From contig JNDT01002262.1 of NCBI GenBank assembly GCA_000697055.1, forward strand, positions 38,351 to 102,350: 64,000 nt of DNA, given 5' to 3'. Below, in pieces: positions 10,255 through 21,278 of the stretch (its first letter is position 1; each line of letters begins with the position of its first letter). Position numbers and translations under genes: made by a program. The notes beneath the pieces were generated by a model, which was not told the DNA's origin, ran no database searches, and worked only from the letters and a program-made list of their open reading frames with translations. The DNA is from Saksenaea vasiformis B4078 (taxonomy: Eukaryota; Mucoromycota; Mucoromycetes; Mucorales; Saksenaeaceae).

Positions 10255-10709
10255 TTACGAAAGTGGAAAAAAAAGAAAAAAAGAAGAGCAGCCTGACATG
10301 CAAAGAAGGAATAGCACAGCGGCTGTGCCGTGCAGAATAAAGTTAGCACTGATGAACATTGGAAGGGCTGCGGCGTTTACAAAATAAGAAATTAGTAACA
10401 AGAGAAAAGAATAACAGGAGGGCCACAAGACAGAGCTCACCTCAATCAGCTCAATCTATCAATCATATGGCTACTCTGTATTAATGAATTACCGCAGTAG
10501 TTTGTACCGAAGAAAACAGACAAAAGGAATAAGCAAAACGTGAAAAGAAAGAAATGTAAGGGAACTGACTGAATCTTTCGTCCGCTGCCTAGCCAGTGCA
10601 GTGCCATTCCAGCACAAAACCGCAGTATATCCTTGAATTCACTCATCACATTAGAGCCACCACATCGTGAAGCGATCTTCTGGTGTCGCATAAGCCCTGT
10701 CACAGCCAT
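10255..10709 (-). repeat. Copy of a dispersed intron-containing sequence (partner near 45260-45480)
   Basis: On the minus strand a short hydrophobic exon (MSSVLWPSCYSF, then LLLLISYF) is followed by a GT donor, a GCTAAC branch and a CTGCACGG or CATGTCAG acceptor. The same order (MSIRPVVLPVPLLPFF, GT, ACTAAC, CTGTACAG) is found near 45260-45400, with matching flanks (ATTGATAGA). In this copy the first acceptor is CGG instead of CAG. Upstream frames (LHFFLFTFCLFLLSVFF) add another hydrophobic segment. Probably a decayed member of a gene family of unknown role. Confidence 0.45.
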
Positions 10710-11267
10710 GGCAGTAGGCTAACGACTTGTGGTCATTTAAGTCGGGGCGCAGCAAGGAGTCTGATTGTCCCACCCACCAACGCCTCTCTGAACTACCAGT
10801 CGCTTTTTTGCGACATAGCTCGCGTAGTTATTTGTTTTACATTTTATTTTTGAAACTTTCGAACAATAAAGAAGAATGGCAACGCAATGAAGCCCGGTGC
10901 TGTGCGTCGAATGGCGCGTTCAAGTTGTCACTCCACGGTCTTGTCTGCGACGGGGCATAATATGAAGTAGGACCGGATATGCTTCTGTAAATGTAAGGTT
11001 TCTGATTGGAGGACGCTTGTCCACCTGGCTGGAGAGCCCAACCAAAATTGAACCCATGCAAATCAGCTCTCGTTAAAGCGCTTCAAAAAGATACGACAAA
11101 GCACCAGTGTAACGGATAAATGTAGTAAGACTACCTTAGCGGTAGTTGCTGTGGAGACTCAGCGTCTGTTCTCAGACATGCTTAGCAACGATGGTCAGGA
11201 AACATCAACCACTAGTGGAAACCGCTTTGTCCATGACAACATGGTGTATGGATAATAGTGAAGTATC
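10710..11267. other. Intergenic, nothing recognised
   Basis: No frame longer than 80 codons and none with recognisable domains. No RNA gene seen. Confidence 0.25.
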
Positions 11268-11922
11268 CTACCTTTTTTTATCATTCTCGTAAATTCTAAT
11301 GTCTCCTTTGCGCGGTACCGTGTCCTGGATCCGCTGTTTTCCGTACAATCCAGCTGTTCTGAAATAGTCGACGTCTACACCGTATGCGCTTCGGTACATA
11401 GATCCAACATCGTTCTGTGTCACTGCAACTCCTTGATCTGCCGCTTTTCTGTACAATTCACGCAGGTTGGAGTAGCCTCTGTCAACCGCGAGCTTAAATC
11501 GGTACATGAGGTCAAGACTGTATTGTGCACCTGCATTGCCGAGATTGCTCGCACTCTCACAACATCTAATTGTCTTTTTACACCCTTCAATTGCTTCTTC
11601 TTTGTCTCTCTTCAAGCCTTCTCTCCAATAATACACAGGCCTGATATGGACTCATTAGGTGTGCTACCCGTTGGATGTTTAGGCGTCTCCTTAGCTCTCC
11701 CCAGGAATATGTAAGAAACAGTGTATTCGGCTTCGTTGTTTGAAATAGAAAGCGGATTACGTTGATGGACGCGACAGCCAATTTCGGAAACGACGTTGTA
11801 CACAAACATTCTGGAAGGAAAATGCGGAAGCTGTCCTCAACAAGTAACTCGTCATGAATCTGTCCGTGTTGATGATCTTTTATAACTATATTCCGGGAAC
11901 GTTTCGTTACAAAAATAGTCAT
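11268..11922 (-). pseudogene. Degenerate Sel1-like repeat protein
   Basis: The 11268-11636 frame contains GNAGAQYSLDLMYRF, YRKAADQGVAVTQNDVGSMY and YGVDVDYFRTAGLYGK, which are recognisable Sel1-like repeats (about 36 residues, AQ..LG.MY..G.GV..DY..A pattern). The upstream N-terminal part is split over two other minus frames (11612-11809 with NPLSISNNEAEYTVSYIFLG, and 11587-11922), so several frameshifts are needed to read through. Sel1-repeat proteins usually act as scaffolds; here the gene appears broken. Confidence 0.55.
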
Positions 11923-13376
11923 GGATAAGTCTTAGCGTACTTTGCTTTCTTGTTCAATTTCTATTGCAGAACACTCAGTAGTACGTTCATGAAAATGGAT
12001 GTCGCTGTACACCTTTTGGCGACGATATCACATGTAAAAATGAGTCAACGTTTTGATCGTGTTAGATAAGAATAGAGAAAAAAATACGTGCATCTAGTTA
12101 CATTTGAAGTGTAATCCGCTTTCCTTGTTGTTGCAATTCATTGAAACCGGAGAAGTTAAGGGTCATATGTACCGTCCATTTATAGACTTCGCGTTCGGAA
12201 CAGCGCCGTCTAAATCCCTACAAGGTTTATGCCAAGCAGGTGCCTAATGCTAAACACAAAGCTAAGGTCGTACATAGATTTTAACAGTGTTTTGGAGCGG
12301 ACAACAGCTACATCTGGCTGGAAGGTCCACAACCAACTGATCTGCTTTTACGGAAGTCTATTACTCGTTCTGTCATAGTTACTACCACATTCTTAGAGGA
12401 GGTGACAAAAGTGATGGAAGTGGACAATATCTTTCCCATAAGTAATATACTATGGATTGCAATAGCTATAGTCGAGATAACGTAAGGGCACATCAGCACA
12501 GGTTCCAAAAACAAGAGTCTTTTGGAACCATCGGTACCACACAGAGCATATTACCTCAAAGCCTATTCTAAACTTTTGTTTATTCCAAGGCACTCTATTT
12601 AACTTCAGGCTAGGACGTCAGTTATAGTGCGTAACAGTAGGATGGATACAGCGATAGCTCGTAAGGGAATTCTGTTTTACAGGGTGGCTCCTATGATTTT
12701 GGTCCATTTGACACTATTCGAGTTAATTTGAGATGCATCCTGCGCTTTAAGGCGTTCCATTTGCTAACCAAGAATTATTTTTGTGCTGCTCGAACGAATT
12801 TTGGGTCCACGGGAGAGACCAAGTTCATGCAAGTTGACTGATCTTCGGACGAAAAATTGACGTACCAGCGACCGCGTATTCAATTCTTCTTTAGCATAAA
12901 TTAGGACTCTTTAGGGACGTAAGGTTTATTTACAGTAGAGCAGAGACAATTCAATAACAGCTTGTATGATGTCTGTGATCCATCATTGTGTAGCACCTAT
13001 GGTTCTGAAGAAAATTGAGCTCTTGTTTCGCGTTTTTTGCCTCTGTACAGTTGGGTTTCGAGATGTCACGCTTTTGGGTTGTAGTTTTTCAACTATCGTC
13101 AAGTGTTTGCAAACTAGAACCAGCTACTTTCACCACTATGCGGCACTATTGGGGTGATATGTTTGTCACATCTGACAACAGCGGCTTCGGGGTGCCCGTA
13201 GTCAAAATTTGTGCACCTAAATCGAATTTACTATCATTTTGACGTCACCTGTGGATGGGGTAACTCAAAATTGCAGTCCCGGCGTAGGTTTTGTTTTCTC
13301 TCGAATACGGGCAAGGCAAGCCTTTTTTTCTTTACTCTACCTTCTATTGCCCCTCTACCCCCCCACTCCATCTATT
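11923..13376. other. Gene-poor stretch and complex I gene upstream region
   Basis: No gene assigned. A plus-strand stretch at about 12694-12841 is open and protein-like (RFKAFHLLTKNYFCAARTN) but has no start or partner exons. The last 60 bases before 13377 are pyrimidine-rich leader sequence. Confidence 0.25.
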
Positions 13377-15932
13377 ATGTTGCGCGTCATCAACAAGAGC
13401 GGTGTCGTGCGTAGAGCGCCAGCCATTCTTAATGCTACCGGAGGTACGAAATTTTCACAATCACGCACATGGTCGACCCGGCGTTTGCATTCAGTGCAAC
13501 GTGACAAACGAAAATTATCGCCGCAGACCATAATTCCATCAACGACTTAGATATGCTTATTATTCTACGTTATTTTCCTTTCTATTTCAGTACGTGCTTT
13601 CTCTGCCACCTCTAGCAAAAAGGAAGAAGTGGAAGTCTTCATCGATGGCAAGTCCGTGATGATTGAACAAGGCTCGGCCTTGATTCAAGCTTGCGAAAAG
13701 GCCGGTGTTGATGTAAGTGGAATGGTGGAATGTTGCTAGGTGTAGAAGTTGACGCGACTTTTGCACTAGATTCCTCGCTTCTGTTATCACGGTTCGTATT
13801 CTCTAAAAAAAAAATTGTGAAGCCTTAACACGTAGGATAGAACGTCTCTCTGTCGCTGGTAACTGTCGTATGTGTCTTGTGGAGGTGGAACGAGCACCTA
13901 AGCCCGTTGCTTCTTGTGCATACCCTGTTATGCCCGGTATGAAAGTTAAAACCAACACGCCTATGGTGCATAAGGCTCGTGAAGGTGTGATGGAGTTCTT
14001 GTTGTATAACCATCCATTGGATTGTCCCATTTGTGATCAGGGTGGTGAATGTGATCTCCAGGATCAGAGTATGCGTTACGGCAGCGACCGTGGTCGATTC
14101 CACGAACCTCGCGGCAAACGTGCCGTTGAGGACAAAAACTTCGGTCCCCTCATCAAAACAGAAATGACCCGTTGTATTCAGTGCACGCGTTGTGTCCGTT
14201 TTGCAAACGAAGTTGCTGGAGCTCCTGAATTGGGAACTAGTGGCAGAGGCAATGACATGCAGATCAGCACTTACATCGAAAAGACGATCGATTCTGAAAT
14301 GTCCGGCAACGTTATCGACCTGTGCCCTGTTGGTGCTTTGACATCAAAGCCCTACCAGATGACAGCTAGACCTTGGGAATTGAAGAAGTATGAAACCATT
14401 GACGTTTCTGACGCCATTGTGAGTGAGATAATATTGGTGCATTTGGCGCAAGAGGGTTGACCAAGTTCTATAGGGTAGCAACATTCGTCTTGACACACGT
14501 GGTGTTGAGGTGATGCGTATCCTTCCCCGTTTGAACGACGAGATCAACGAAGAATGGATCTCTGACAAGACACGTTTCTTCTATGACGGTTTGAAGGTTC
14601 AACGTTTGACGACCCCATTGATGCGCCAGGGTGACCGATTCGTCCCTGTGTCATGGGAGAACGCCCTGCACACCGTCAGCGATGAACTCGCTAAGGCCAA
14701 GGGCAACAGCGCCAAGGCTATCGCAGGTCACCTCGCTGATGCTGAATCCATGGTTGCTTTGAAGGATCTTTTCAACCGTATTGGTTCCGAGAATCTGGCG
14801 ATCGATGCTCCCAATGGTTCCAAGCCACTCAGCATCAACCACGATTTCCGATCCAACTACAGCTTCAACTCGACCATCGCTGGTGCTGAAGAGGCCGACG
14901 TTGTTCTTTTCGTCGGCTCCAACCCACGTCACGAGGCCCCTATTTTGAACACACGCTTCCGCAAGGCATATCTGCATAACGGCCAAGACTTTGGTTTGAT
15001 TGGTGAAGCCTGCGACTTGACTTATGACTATGAACACATTGGTCAGGACTCCAAGTCGATTGAAGCTCTTTTGGATGGTTCGCATCCATTCGCCAAGCGA
15101 CTTGCTGAAGCCAAGAAGCCCTTGATTGTTGTTGGTTCGGGCGTAGTCGAGAATGCTAAGGATAGCGAATATGTTCTCTCCAAGATTGCTGAATTGGCCG
15201 AGAAGCACAAGAACACCGTATTCCAGGAAGGCTGGAACGGTTTCAATGTCTTGCAACGCGTAAGTCCTTTTTTTTAGCCTTCATGTAGCGTAGTGTACTC
15301 ACCAGAAGCGTTAGGCTGCAAGCCGAACCGCTGCCTACGAAATTGGCTTCGTTCCCACTTCGAAGGAAGCTGCATCCACGCCTGCTAAGTTCTTGTATCT
15401 TTTGAATGCTGATGAGATCAGCTCTGCTGATATCCCTAAGGATGCTTTCGTCGTGTACCAAGGCCACCACGGTGATGTGGGTGCTCAGTACGCTGACATC
15501 ATTCTTCCTGGTGCTGCCTTCACCGAGAAGAACGCCACCTACGTGAACACCGAAGGTCGCACACAGATCACTCGTGCTGGTGTCAACCCTCCTGCCGCTG
15601 CCCGTGAGGACTGGAAGATCATCCGTGCCTTGTCTGAAGTTTCGGGCAACACCCTGCCATATGATGACCTTCCTGCTGTGCGCACGCGTCTTTCTGAAAT
15701 CAGCCCTGCTCTCACCCGCTATGATGTGATCGAAACACCTTCCACTGCCCAGCTTGGCCTTTCGTCGCTCCGCAAGGCCAACGCACAAAGCACTGGTGAA
15801 GTGCTGTCATCCGTTATCAAGAACTTCTACCGAACGGACCCCATCTCCCGTGCATCGAGCACCATGGCCAAGTGCACGAAGGTGTGGGTGCAAGGCAAGG
15901 AAGCAGATGAGCTTGAACAGGCTACAGCCTAG
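13377..15932 (+). CDS. NDUFS1: NADH:ubiquinone oxidoreductase 75-kDa subunit (NDUFS1/NUAM), mitochondrial
   Basis: Exons 13377-13443, 13591-13712, 13770-13791, 13841-14418, 14474-15259 and 15315-15932 join in frame to 730 residues, close to the usual length. The basic, Ser/Thr-bearing N-terminus ([18 protein letters not shown]) is a mitochondrial presequence. A [2Fe-2S] ferredoxin domain follows ([18 protein letters not shown]), then the His/Cys cluster site, the [14 protein letters not shown] cluster motif and [10 protein letters not shown]. The long C-terminal molybdopterin-oxidoreductase-like half includes [11 protein letters not shown] and [19 protein letters not shown]. It carries iron-sulfur clusters of the electron path from NADH in complex I. 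The gene is codon-biased (GCC, AAG, GGT), which fits high expression. Confidence 0.97.
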
Positions 15933-16350
15933 AAAACGACAAAACCTACTAGGATAGAATTCCGTGTTCCTAGCCCTTTCGCTCTCATTTAGATCACCCA
16001 AAAGAAATTTGTATAAAAATGAAACATGACACACAAGAAGCTGTAGGGTGTTAAAAAGATACAGTTGCATACGTCGTTACACGAGGAGTTCCTCTTGGGA
16101 ACAAGAAATAAGCATGTTTGAGGATTTATACCCAGTGAATAGATGGGGGCCAAGCTATTGGCGAGGATCTCATGTACGTATTAGGTTCAAAGCGCTGCAG
16201 CACCCATCGTTACGCAAACTCACGGTTAGGGTTTTCGCATAAAAAGGAAAAGCCCTTCCGTGTGCGCATTTAGCCGGTTCTATTTACAAAATAGTGCGCT
16301 ATGTCAAATCGCTCTCTCCTAAGATTGATTGTTCAATCAACGTTCGCTAG
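15933..16350. other. Intergenic
   Basis: This holds the 3' untranslated end of the complex I gene and the upstream region of the zinc-finger gene. Nothing else recognised. Confidence 0.3.
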
Positions 16351-16358
16351 TATATAAA
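16351..16358 (+). promoter_or_regulatory. TATA box of the zinc-finger gene
   Basis: TATATAAA lies 82 bases upstream of the ATG at 16433, followed by a CT-rich leader. Spacing and sequence are right for a TATA element. Confidence 0.55.
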
Positions 16359-16432
16359 GATGGGCGCAACGATAACAATACGTCTTAACGAGCTCACTTT
16401 TTTTTCTTTCTCTCTTCTGGTCTTCTGACACA

Positions 16433-16861
16433 ATGACGACACCTGCTTATCCGTTGGTATCCTTTCTCGCCAATCAGCAAGGCTGGAACTATCTGGAGCA
16501 CAAGCAATCATGGGAAGCAGACGATTTTCCGTGTGGGAGCATAGCAACAGGACACTATCCAAATGATCTTGGGGACAATTTACAACGGCAGATATTCTGC
16601 ATGGAGAAAGAGAGTACACAATGTCAAGAACGGCCATTCCCTTGTCATGTCTGCAGACGTGCCTTTGCACGCAAGCACGATTTACAACGCCACATCCGCA
16701 TTCATACTGGAGACAAGCCCTATTCCTGTCCTAGTTGCAGTAAGAGGTTCTCCCGAACAGATGGATTGAACCGTCATCTGAGGTTGGAAGATAAATGTCG
16801 CACGAGTCCCGAGGTCGAAGCGTTAAAAGCAAATGGGACAAGACGCCGCAGGATGGTATAA
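16433..16861 (+). CDS. Small C2H2 zinc-finger protein, likely transcription factor
   Basis: An intronless frame of 142 residues. Finger 1 at about 71-91 is classical C2H2 (CHVCRRAFARKHDLQRHIRIH) with the TGDKP linker to finger 2. Finger 2 at about 99-122 is C2HC, ending H-x6-C (RHLRLEDKC) instead of a second histidine, a variant common in fungal regulators that have the RFSRTDGLNRHLR form. The N-terminal 65 residues have no recognised domain. A basic end (GTRRRRMV) may be a nuclear signal. DNA target unknown. A TATA box at 16351 and the clean leader support this start. Confidence 0.8.
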   Translation: MTTPAYPLVSFLANQQGWNYLEHKQSWEADDFPCGSIATGHYPNDLGDNLQRQIFCMEKESTQCQERPFPCHVCRRAFARKHDLQRHIRIHTGDKPYSCPSCSKRFSRTDGLNRHLRLEDKCRTSPEVEALKANGTRRRRMV

Positions 16862-17404
16862 ACGTCTCATGCAGTTTTGCTTTGTATTTTTTTATATATT
16901 ATTACCGAATGTACATGAAAATAAAATGGGAAAAAGGAACAACCGTTTATTGAAATATGTTTTACGTTGCTCTTCACAGGTGTTGCGTCCAGAAAAGCCC
17001 AGTTTAGCGCTGGGAAAGAAAAAGAAACCTATAATAATACCGCTCCTCCACATATCGAGTATTGCAGAAGATTATCTTACATGAACTTAGTCTTCTCATA
17101 AACTAACAACATTTACTGGAGCAGCATAAAATGTTTGCAGGAAATGCCAAGTCATCTTAAACAGACGCAGAATTTACATGCGAGATCTAGCAAATTTGGA
17201 TCTCGCCTTGAGGTTCTTTTGGCAAGACTTCATATCACCGGAGGGAAAGCGAAATACTATGATGTTCCTTGGAGGAATTGGTGACATATTCAATTACTGC
17301 ACCAAATATTTGATACAACTTCGGAATTAAGCAGATTTAAATTCTGATTCTCTGGAATAAGTAACGATGCATAACTATAGGTGAAGGTGTCGTCCTTTTA
17401 GGTA
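16862..17404. other. Intergenic, nothing recognised
   Basis: Short frames only. No RNA gene, repeat or domain recognised. Confidence 0.25.
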
Positions 17405-17830
17405 AGTGCAAAAAGGAATCCCTTTTTCTATTACTTTGGGAAGGTTATCGGCATAATAAGAGTTGGCTTGATGGCGTTCAGGGTCTGGCCAACCAACGGC
17501 CGTTTCTCTACGCGATCGGATACACAAGGTTCGAAAACTGCTTCATCTTCCCTAAATGTGTAACGGGCTATTCATCCTTCCCGGATGCCTTTTTGGTTAG
17601 ATTCGTAGAAAGTTACTTGTTCTCCAATAAGACGGTATTTCCGCATGGAAGCAAAGCGAGTTGCATAAACTTTTGGCGCCACCAAAACAAATGAATTTCG
17701 TGCTCACACGTCAATCGACTGGTTTTCACGCCGTCAACCCAATTCTCGGTACCTGTTTACTCAGAATTTCTACGGGACTTTCCCAACCATCAAATCTGTC
17801 AAAGCTGCGATATATTTCTAGTTCTATTTG
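17405..17830 (-). pseudogene. Decayed coding fragment of unknown protein
   Basis: Reading the minus strand from about 17825 gives EIYRSFDRFDGWESPVEIL in one frame. In another it gives NSFVLVAPKVYATRFASM, YRLIGEQVTFYESNQKGIRE, one TGA, then ARYTFREDEAVFEPCVSD and KRPLVGQTLNAIKPTLIMP, ending at a stop near 17431. The text is strongly protein-like but is broken by in-frame stops and a frame change. I cannot name the family. It is probably a dead gene copy. Confidence 0.45.
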
Positions 17831-19434
17831 TTTAGGCTCAGAGAGAGAGAGAGAGAACTTGTTCTCGTGCATGTCAACAAAAAGAAAGAGGGTCAGCGGA
17901 GGATATTATCTGTTTGAGTCAAAAGATCAGACAAATGGGATATTTAAGCGTTTCGTTTATCAAGCATCGGATATTTGTGGGAGGAATGAAAAGCATCACA
18001 AAAGATTTATTCAAATATTTTGTGCTGATAAATAAAAAAAAAAAAATGTTCATCTACCCGTGCGGATTAATTTGGGATTTTTTACACAGCCATCGATGGC
18101 CGTATGTAGACTGCGATTTTGATTTTGGAACCGTTTTTTAGTCTTTGCTAGTGCTAGTATCAAGCACGCAGATGTCTTCTTAACGTTCTGTCTATTCTTA
18201 GAGCGCGTGACCTCTATCCTGCAATATATTTACTACGTATGCTTCTTACTATCAGAGAAGTATAAAAAGTATCGTCTATTCTATACAACTCTTTGTTTTA
18301 TGTCCTACCAGAAGTAACCACTGGAATGCATCACTACGAGTCCCGTACCGGGATCTTTCTCGTTACCCTGGGCATTTGACTAGTTTATCCTTCTTCTATT
18401 TGTAAACAAACATACATTAAGTTTATGACTTGGCTTGCATCCATATTTGCACTCCAAAGAATCGTAACTTATTTTGTTTTCACGAATTCGAAAGAAGGAA
18501 TAAGGAACGACAGTAGCCTAGACGACGGCTAGACGAAATTCTCGAATAAGTTCCAAACTCCTGTCGAGATAGAAAGGAAATAATGCAACCTCTATTTGAT
18601 TAAACCATTCCTACGCTACTGCAAATATATTCTGCGTCCTGCAAAGAGCCAATGCGCGCTAATGAAAGGATAAAGTACATGGTCATTAGAGGGCCGACTT
18701 TTTCATCAGAGGACCTGATAACTTGTGGGGATTTTGTCCTCCAATGGACCGAATATTTATCCGAGTAGCGCGAAAAAGAATCCGTAATTAGTAAATAGAA
18801 TGATGCCTGGATATCATCTTAACTATACTCTCCCCAAAGTGCACTTCAATCCCATGCTGGAAACGAGTTATCGGTGTGTGGAAGGGACTGGCTTATAGAA
18901 GGCAACGCGCTGGATGAGAATTGAAGCGAGCCAGTATTTAGCCAGCTGTGATGTGCAACGCACAAAGAGTAAGAGGACTTGTCAATTTAATTTGTACTTA
19001 ACAGGCAGCAACTTATAGCTAGAACGGTTAGGGGCGGAGGTCAGGCGGTTTAGGAAAAAAAAAAAAAAAGGATCGAGAATACATGGAGGAAGGATATGCA
19101 AAATCGACAATCAAGGCGATAGATCATGCATGCTTATGTGTACCTACTATATCCGTTACCTGAGACACACAGTTTACGTCGGAATAACGGAATTTGTCTC
19201 TTACGCGAATGCGTCACGGAATAATACGACAGTTAAGCCATAGTATTGCAAGGTCTATTTAGAGACAATGCCGGGTTTTTATACAGAAACGCAGGATTGC
19301 ACGAAAATTCGGGCTTGTGCCACTTGTACCCTTTTTCCCAAGAGCAATTTCTGACATAAGCCAGTTTCTGGGATTCGCTGCATGCGCACCAGGAGCGCAC
19401 TAAATTGACAGCAGTTTTAAGGAATTCTCTGCAT
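17831..19434. other. Gene-poor stretch
   Basis: It contains a (GA)n run near 17839-17854, homopolymer A runs, and a TATA-like GTATAAAAAG near 18260 without a convincing gene behind it. No domain was seen in either strand. Confidence 0.25.
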
Positions 19435-19575
19435 CACTATGGAAAATGGGTTCCTGATTGACTACTTTTCCTTAAGAGAAAAATAGCCCGTCAGGGTCCC
19501 GTACTACCTCAGTTCTCGATAGACTGCTTCTTTGTTAAGGAAAAATAGTCAAGCAGGAACCCATTTTCCATAGTG
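19435..19575. repeat. Long hairpin: 41-bp arms, 39 of 41 matching
   Basis: Arm 1 (19435-19475, starts CACTATGGAAAATGGGTTCC) is the reverse complement of arm 2 (19535-19575, ends GGAACCCATTTTCCATAGTG) with two mismatches; the loop is 59 bp. The loop itself has GAAAAATAGCCCGTCAGG, similar to arm 2 (GAAAAATAGTCAAGCAGG), as if built by repeated inverted copying. It could be a foldback element or a hairpin RNA source. No gene overlaps it. Confidence 0.85.
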
Positions 19576-21278
19576 CATGTGTTATGTGATAGCGCCATCC
19601 TTGGTAATCAGCAGAGGAATCAAACGAGCACGAAGCCTAAGAAAGATACGAAGATGACGAGTCTTCAACTACTGTGTCATTCTGTGAGCGATTTTGAGAT
19701 ATGATTAATAACCAGTGTTTTGATCGTGATTGCCGAAGCATTGATTCACTTTGTTATAGTCTCTGAAGAACATATATCCTGATATTTAAAAATAGATTGA
19801 TTGTTTGCGTATAAAGAAAAATAGAGATCTATCCCTCGTCGAAAGCGGACTTTTCATGGTTATGGCATTCAAGACTCTGTCCGCATTCTGGATAACAACG
19901 GATATCAAATCATTCTGAACAAAAGCCTGCCTAACGTGAGACTGTATCGGTATATGCGCCTCATATGACAATCACAGCAACACCATCCACAGTTCGACTT
20001 GTAGTCGATATTCAAGCCTAGAAAACCATTCAAAATCGTCTACGCTGTTTTACGGACGGCAGGATTGATATAATCACAACCCATTTATGTAGTCGAAGAT
20101 ATAAGTCCATAGCTGTGGCCTTCCTGGGTCAACCATGGCGGCACAGTTACTTATGTTAAACACGGCGTATGCAGTGATGATGATCCCATCTACATAGTGT
20201 TTGAATGTTTATAACACGCAACCTGATTTCCCACATACGGAAAGATCTACATACCACTGTCACACGGAAATGGCCAGCATGATGCAGCCAGAAGTATTTG
20301 TTGAATGGATATTCTAAATTCATGCATGTCATTAATAATTCATTCGAGACATGACATTTTTGCTTAGAGGATTTAATCCCCTGTGGACACAAATTTACAG
20401 GGTTTTTCCCGTGATTCTGTGTTAGTGTGTGTATAACTGGTTGAATGCAAGGCTTCTGAATTAACTTCCACAGTGCCTGTTACCAATGAGGACAATGAAA
20501 AGAGCTTCCATAACCAAACTTACGTCTGATTAACAGAGACATATATCAGGAATACTTGACAGAAGCAGAGCCAATGTGAAAAGGTAAATACCCACGAATA
20601 GAACGCCACATTATATATATTTGCATGAATGACAGCATGCAATCGCACCTTTGACACGTTGAGGGACATAGCTGACCATCTGAAGTTGAATGCACCTGGA
20701 AGGATCCGGATCCTGTATATCTCCTTTCTGCACCTATCTACGATACAGCATGCAACGTGGCACTGGAGAACACATCGTGATTGAAGGAACATAAATACGG
20801 AAACGCCGTATTACGCTATCATAAGTAAGCGCGGCCATTGGGGGATAGAAGAAACAGAGTACTCTAGTCTCACGACTTCAGAACCGTCATCATGGATAAT
20901 GATTGCCCGAGAATGCATCTTGCGCACATTCTGATGGGAAATATGTGGGTATGAGAGAGCAAGGATGGCGATTCCCTTTTGCCAGGCTGATCTGCACCAA
21001 ATCTCATTCAATGATTTAGAGCGTCGGCTGACAAGCACTTTCACGCTACTTGCAACCCGTATTTTTGAGTGGGACAAGTATATGAAGATTTTCTTCGCCA
21101 AGACGTCTCCCCCCTATCAGCATAGATAGTGTCGCCCACGTTGTTGTAAAATATTTTTTTTTCCGATGTATGCGATGTGCAAGACATTGATACTTAATTC
21201 TCGCTTTCCGAACTGCTTCCATCACATCAGACATTTCCAATAAGCAGACTATATCTGTATTAAGTTAGGATGCGCGGT
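19576..21278. other. Gene-poor stretch
   Basis: Minus-strand frames at 20156-20392, 20520-20792 and 20811-21101 are open, but I see no domain, no consistent splice sites and no clear start. They may be remnants. Nothing else recognised. Confidence 0.25.

Noticed and set aside
14651..15256. Minus-strand frame of 201 codons
   Set aside because: Another antisense shadow of the complex I gene.
15243..15788. Minus-strand frame of 181 codons
   Set aside because: Complete antisense shadow of the codon-biased complex I 75-kDa gene; no domain.
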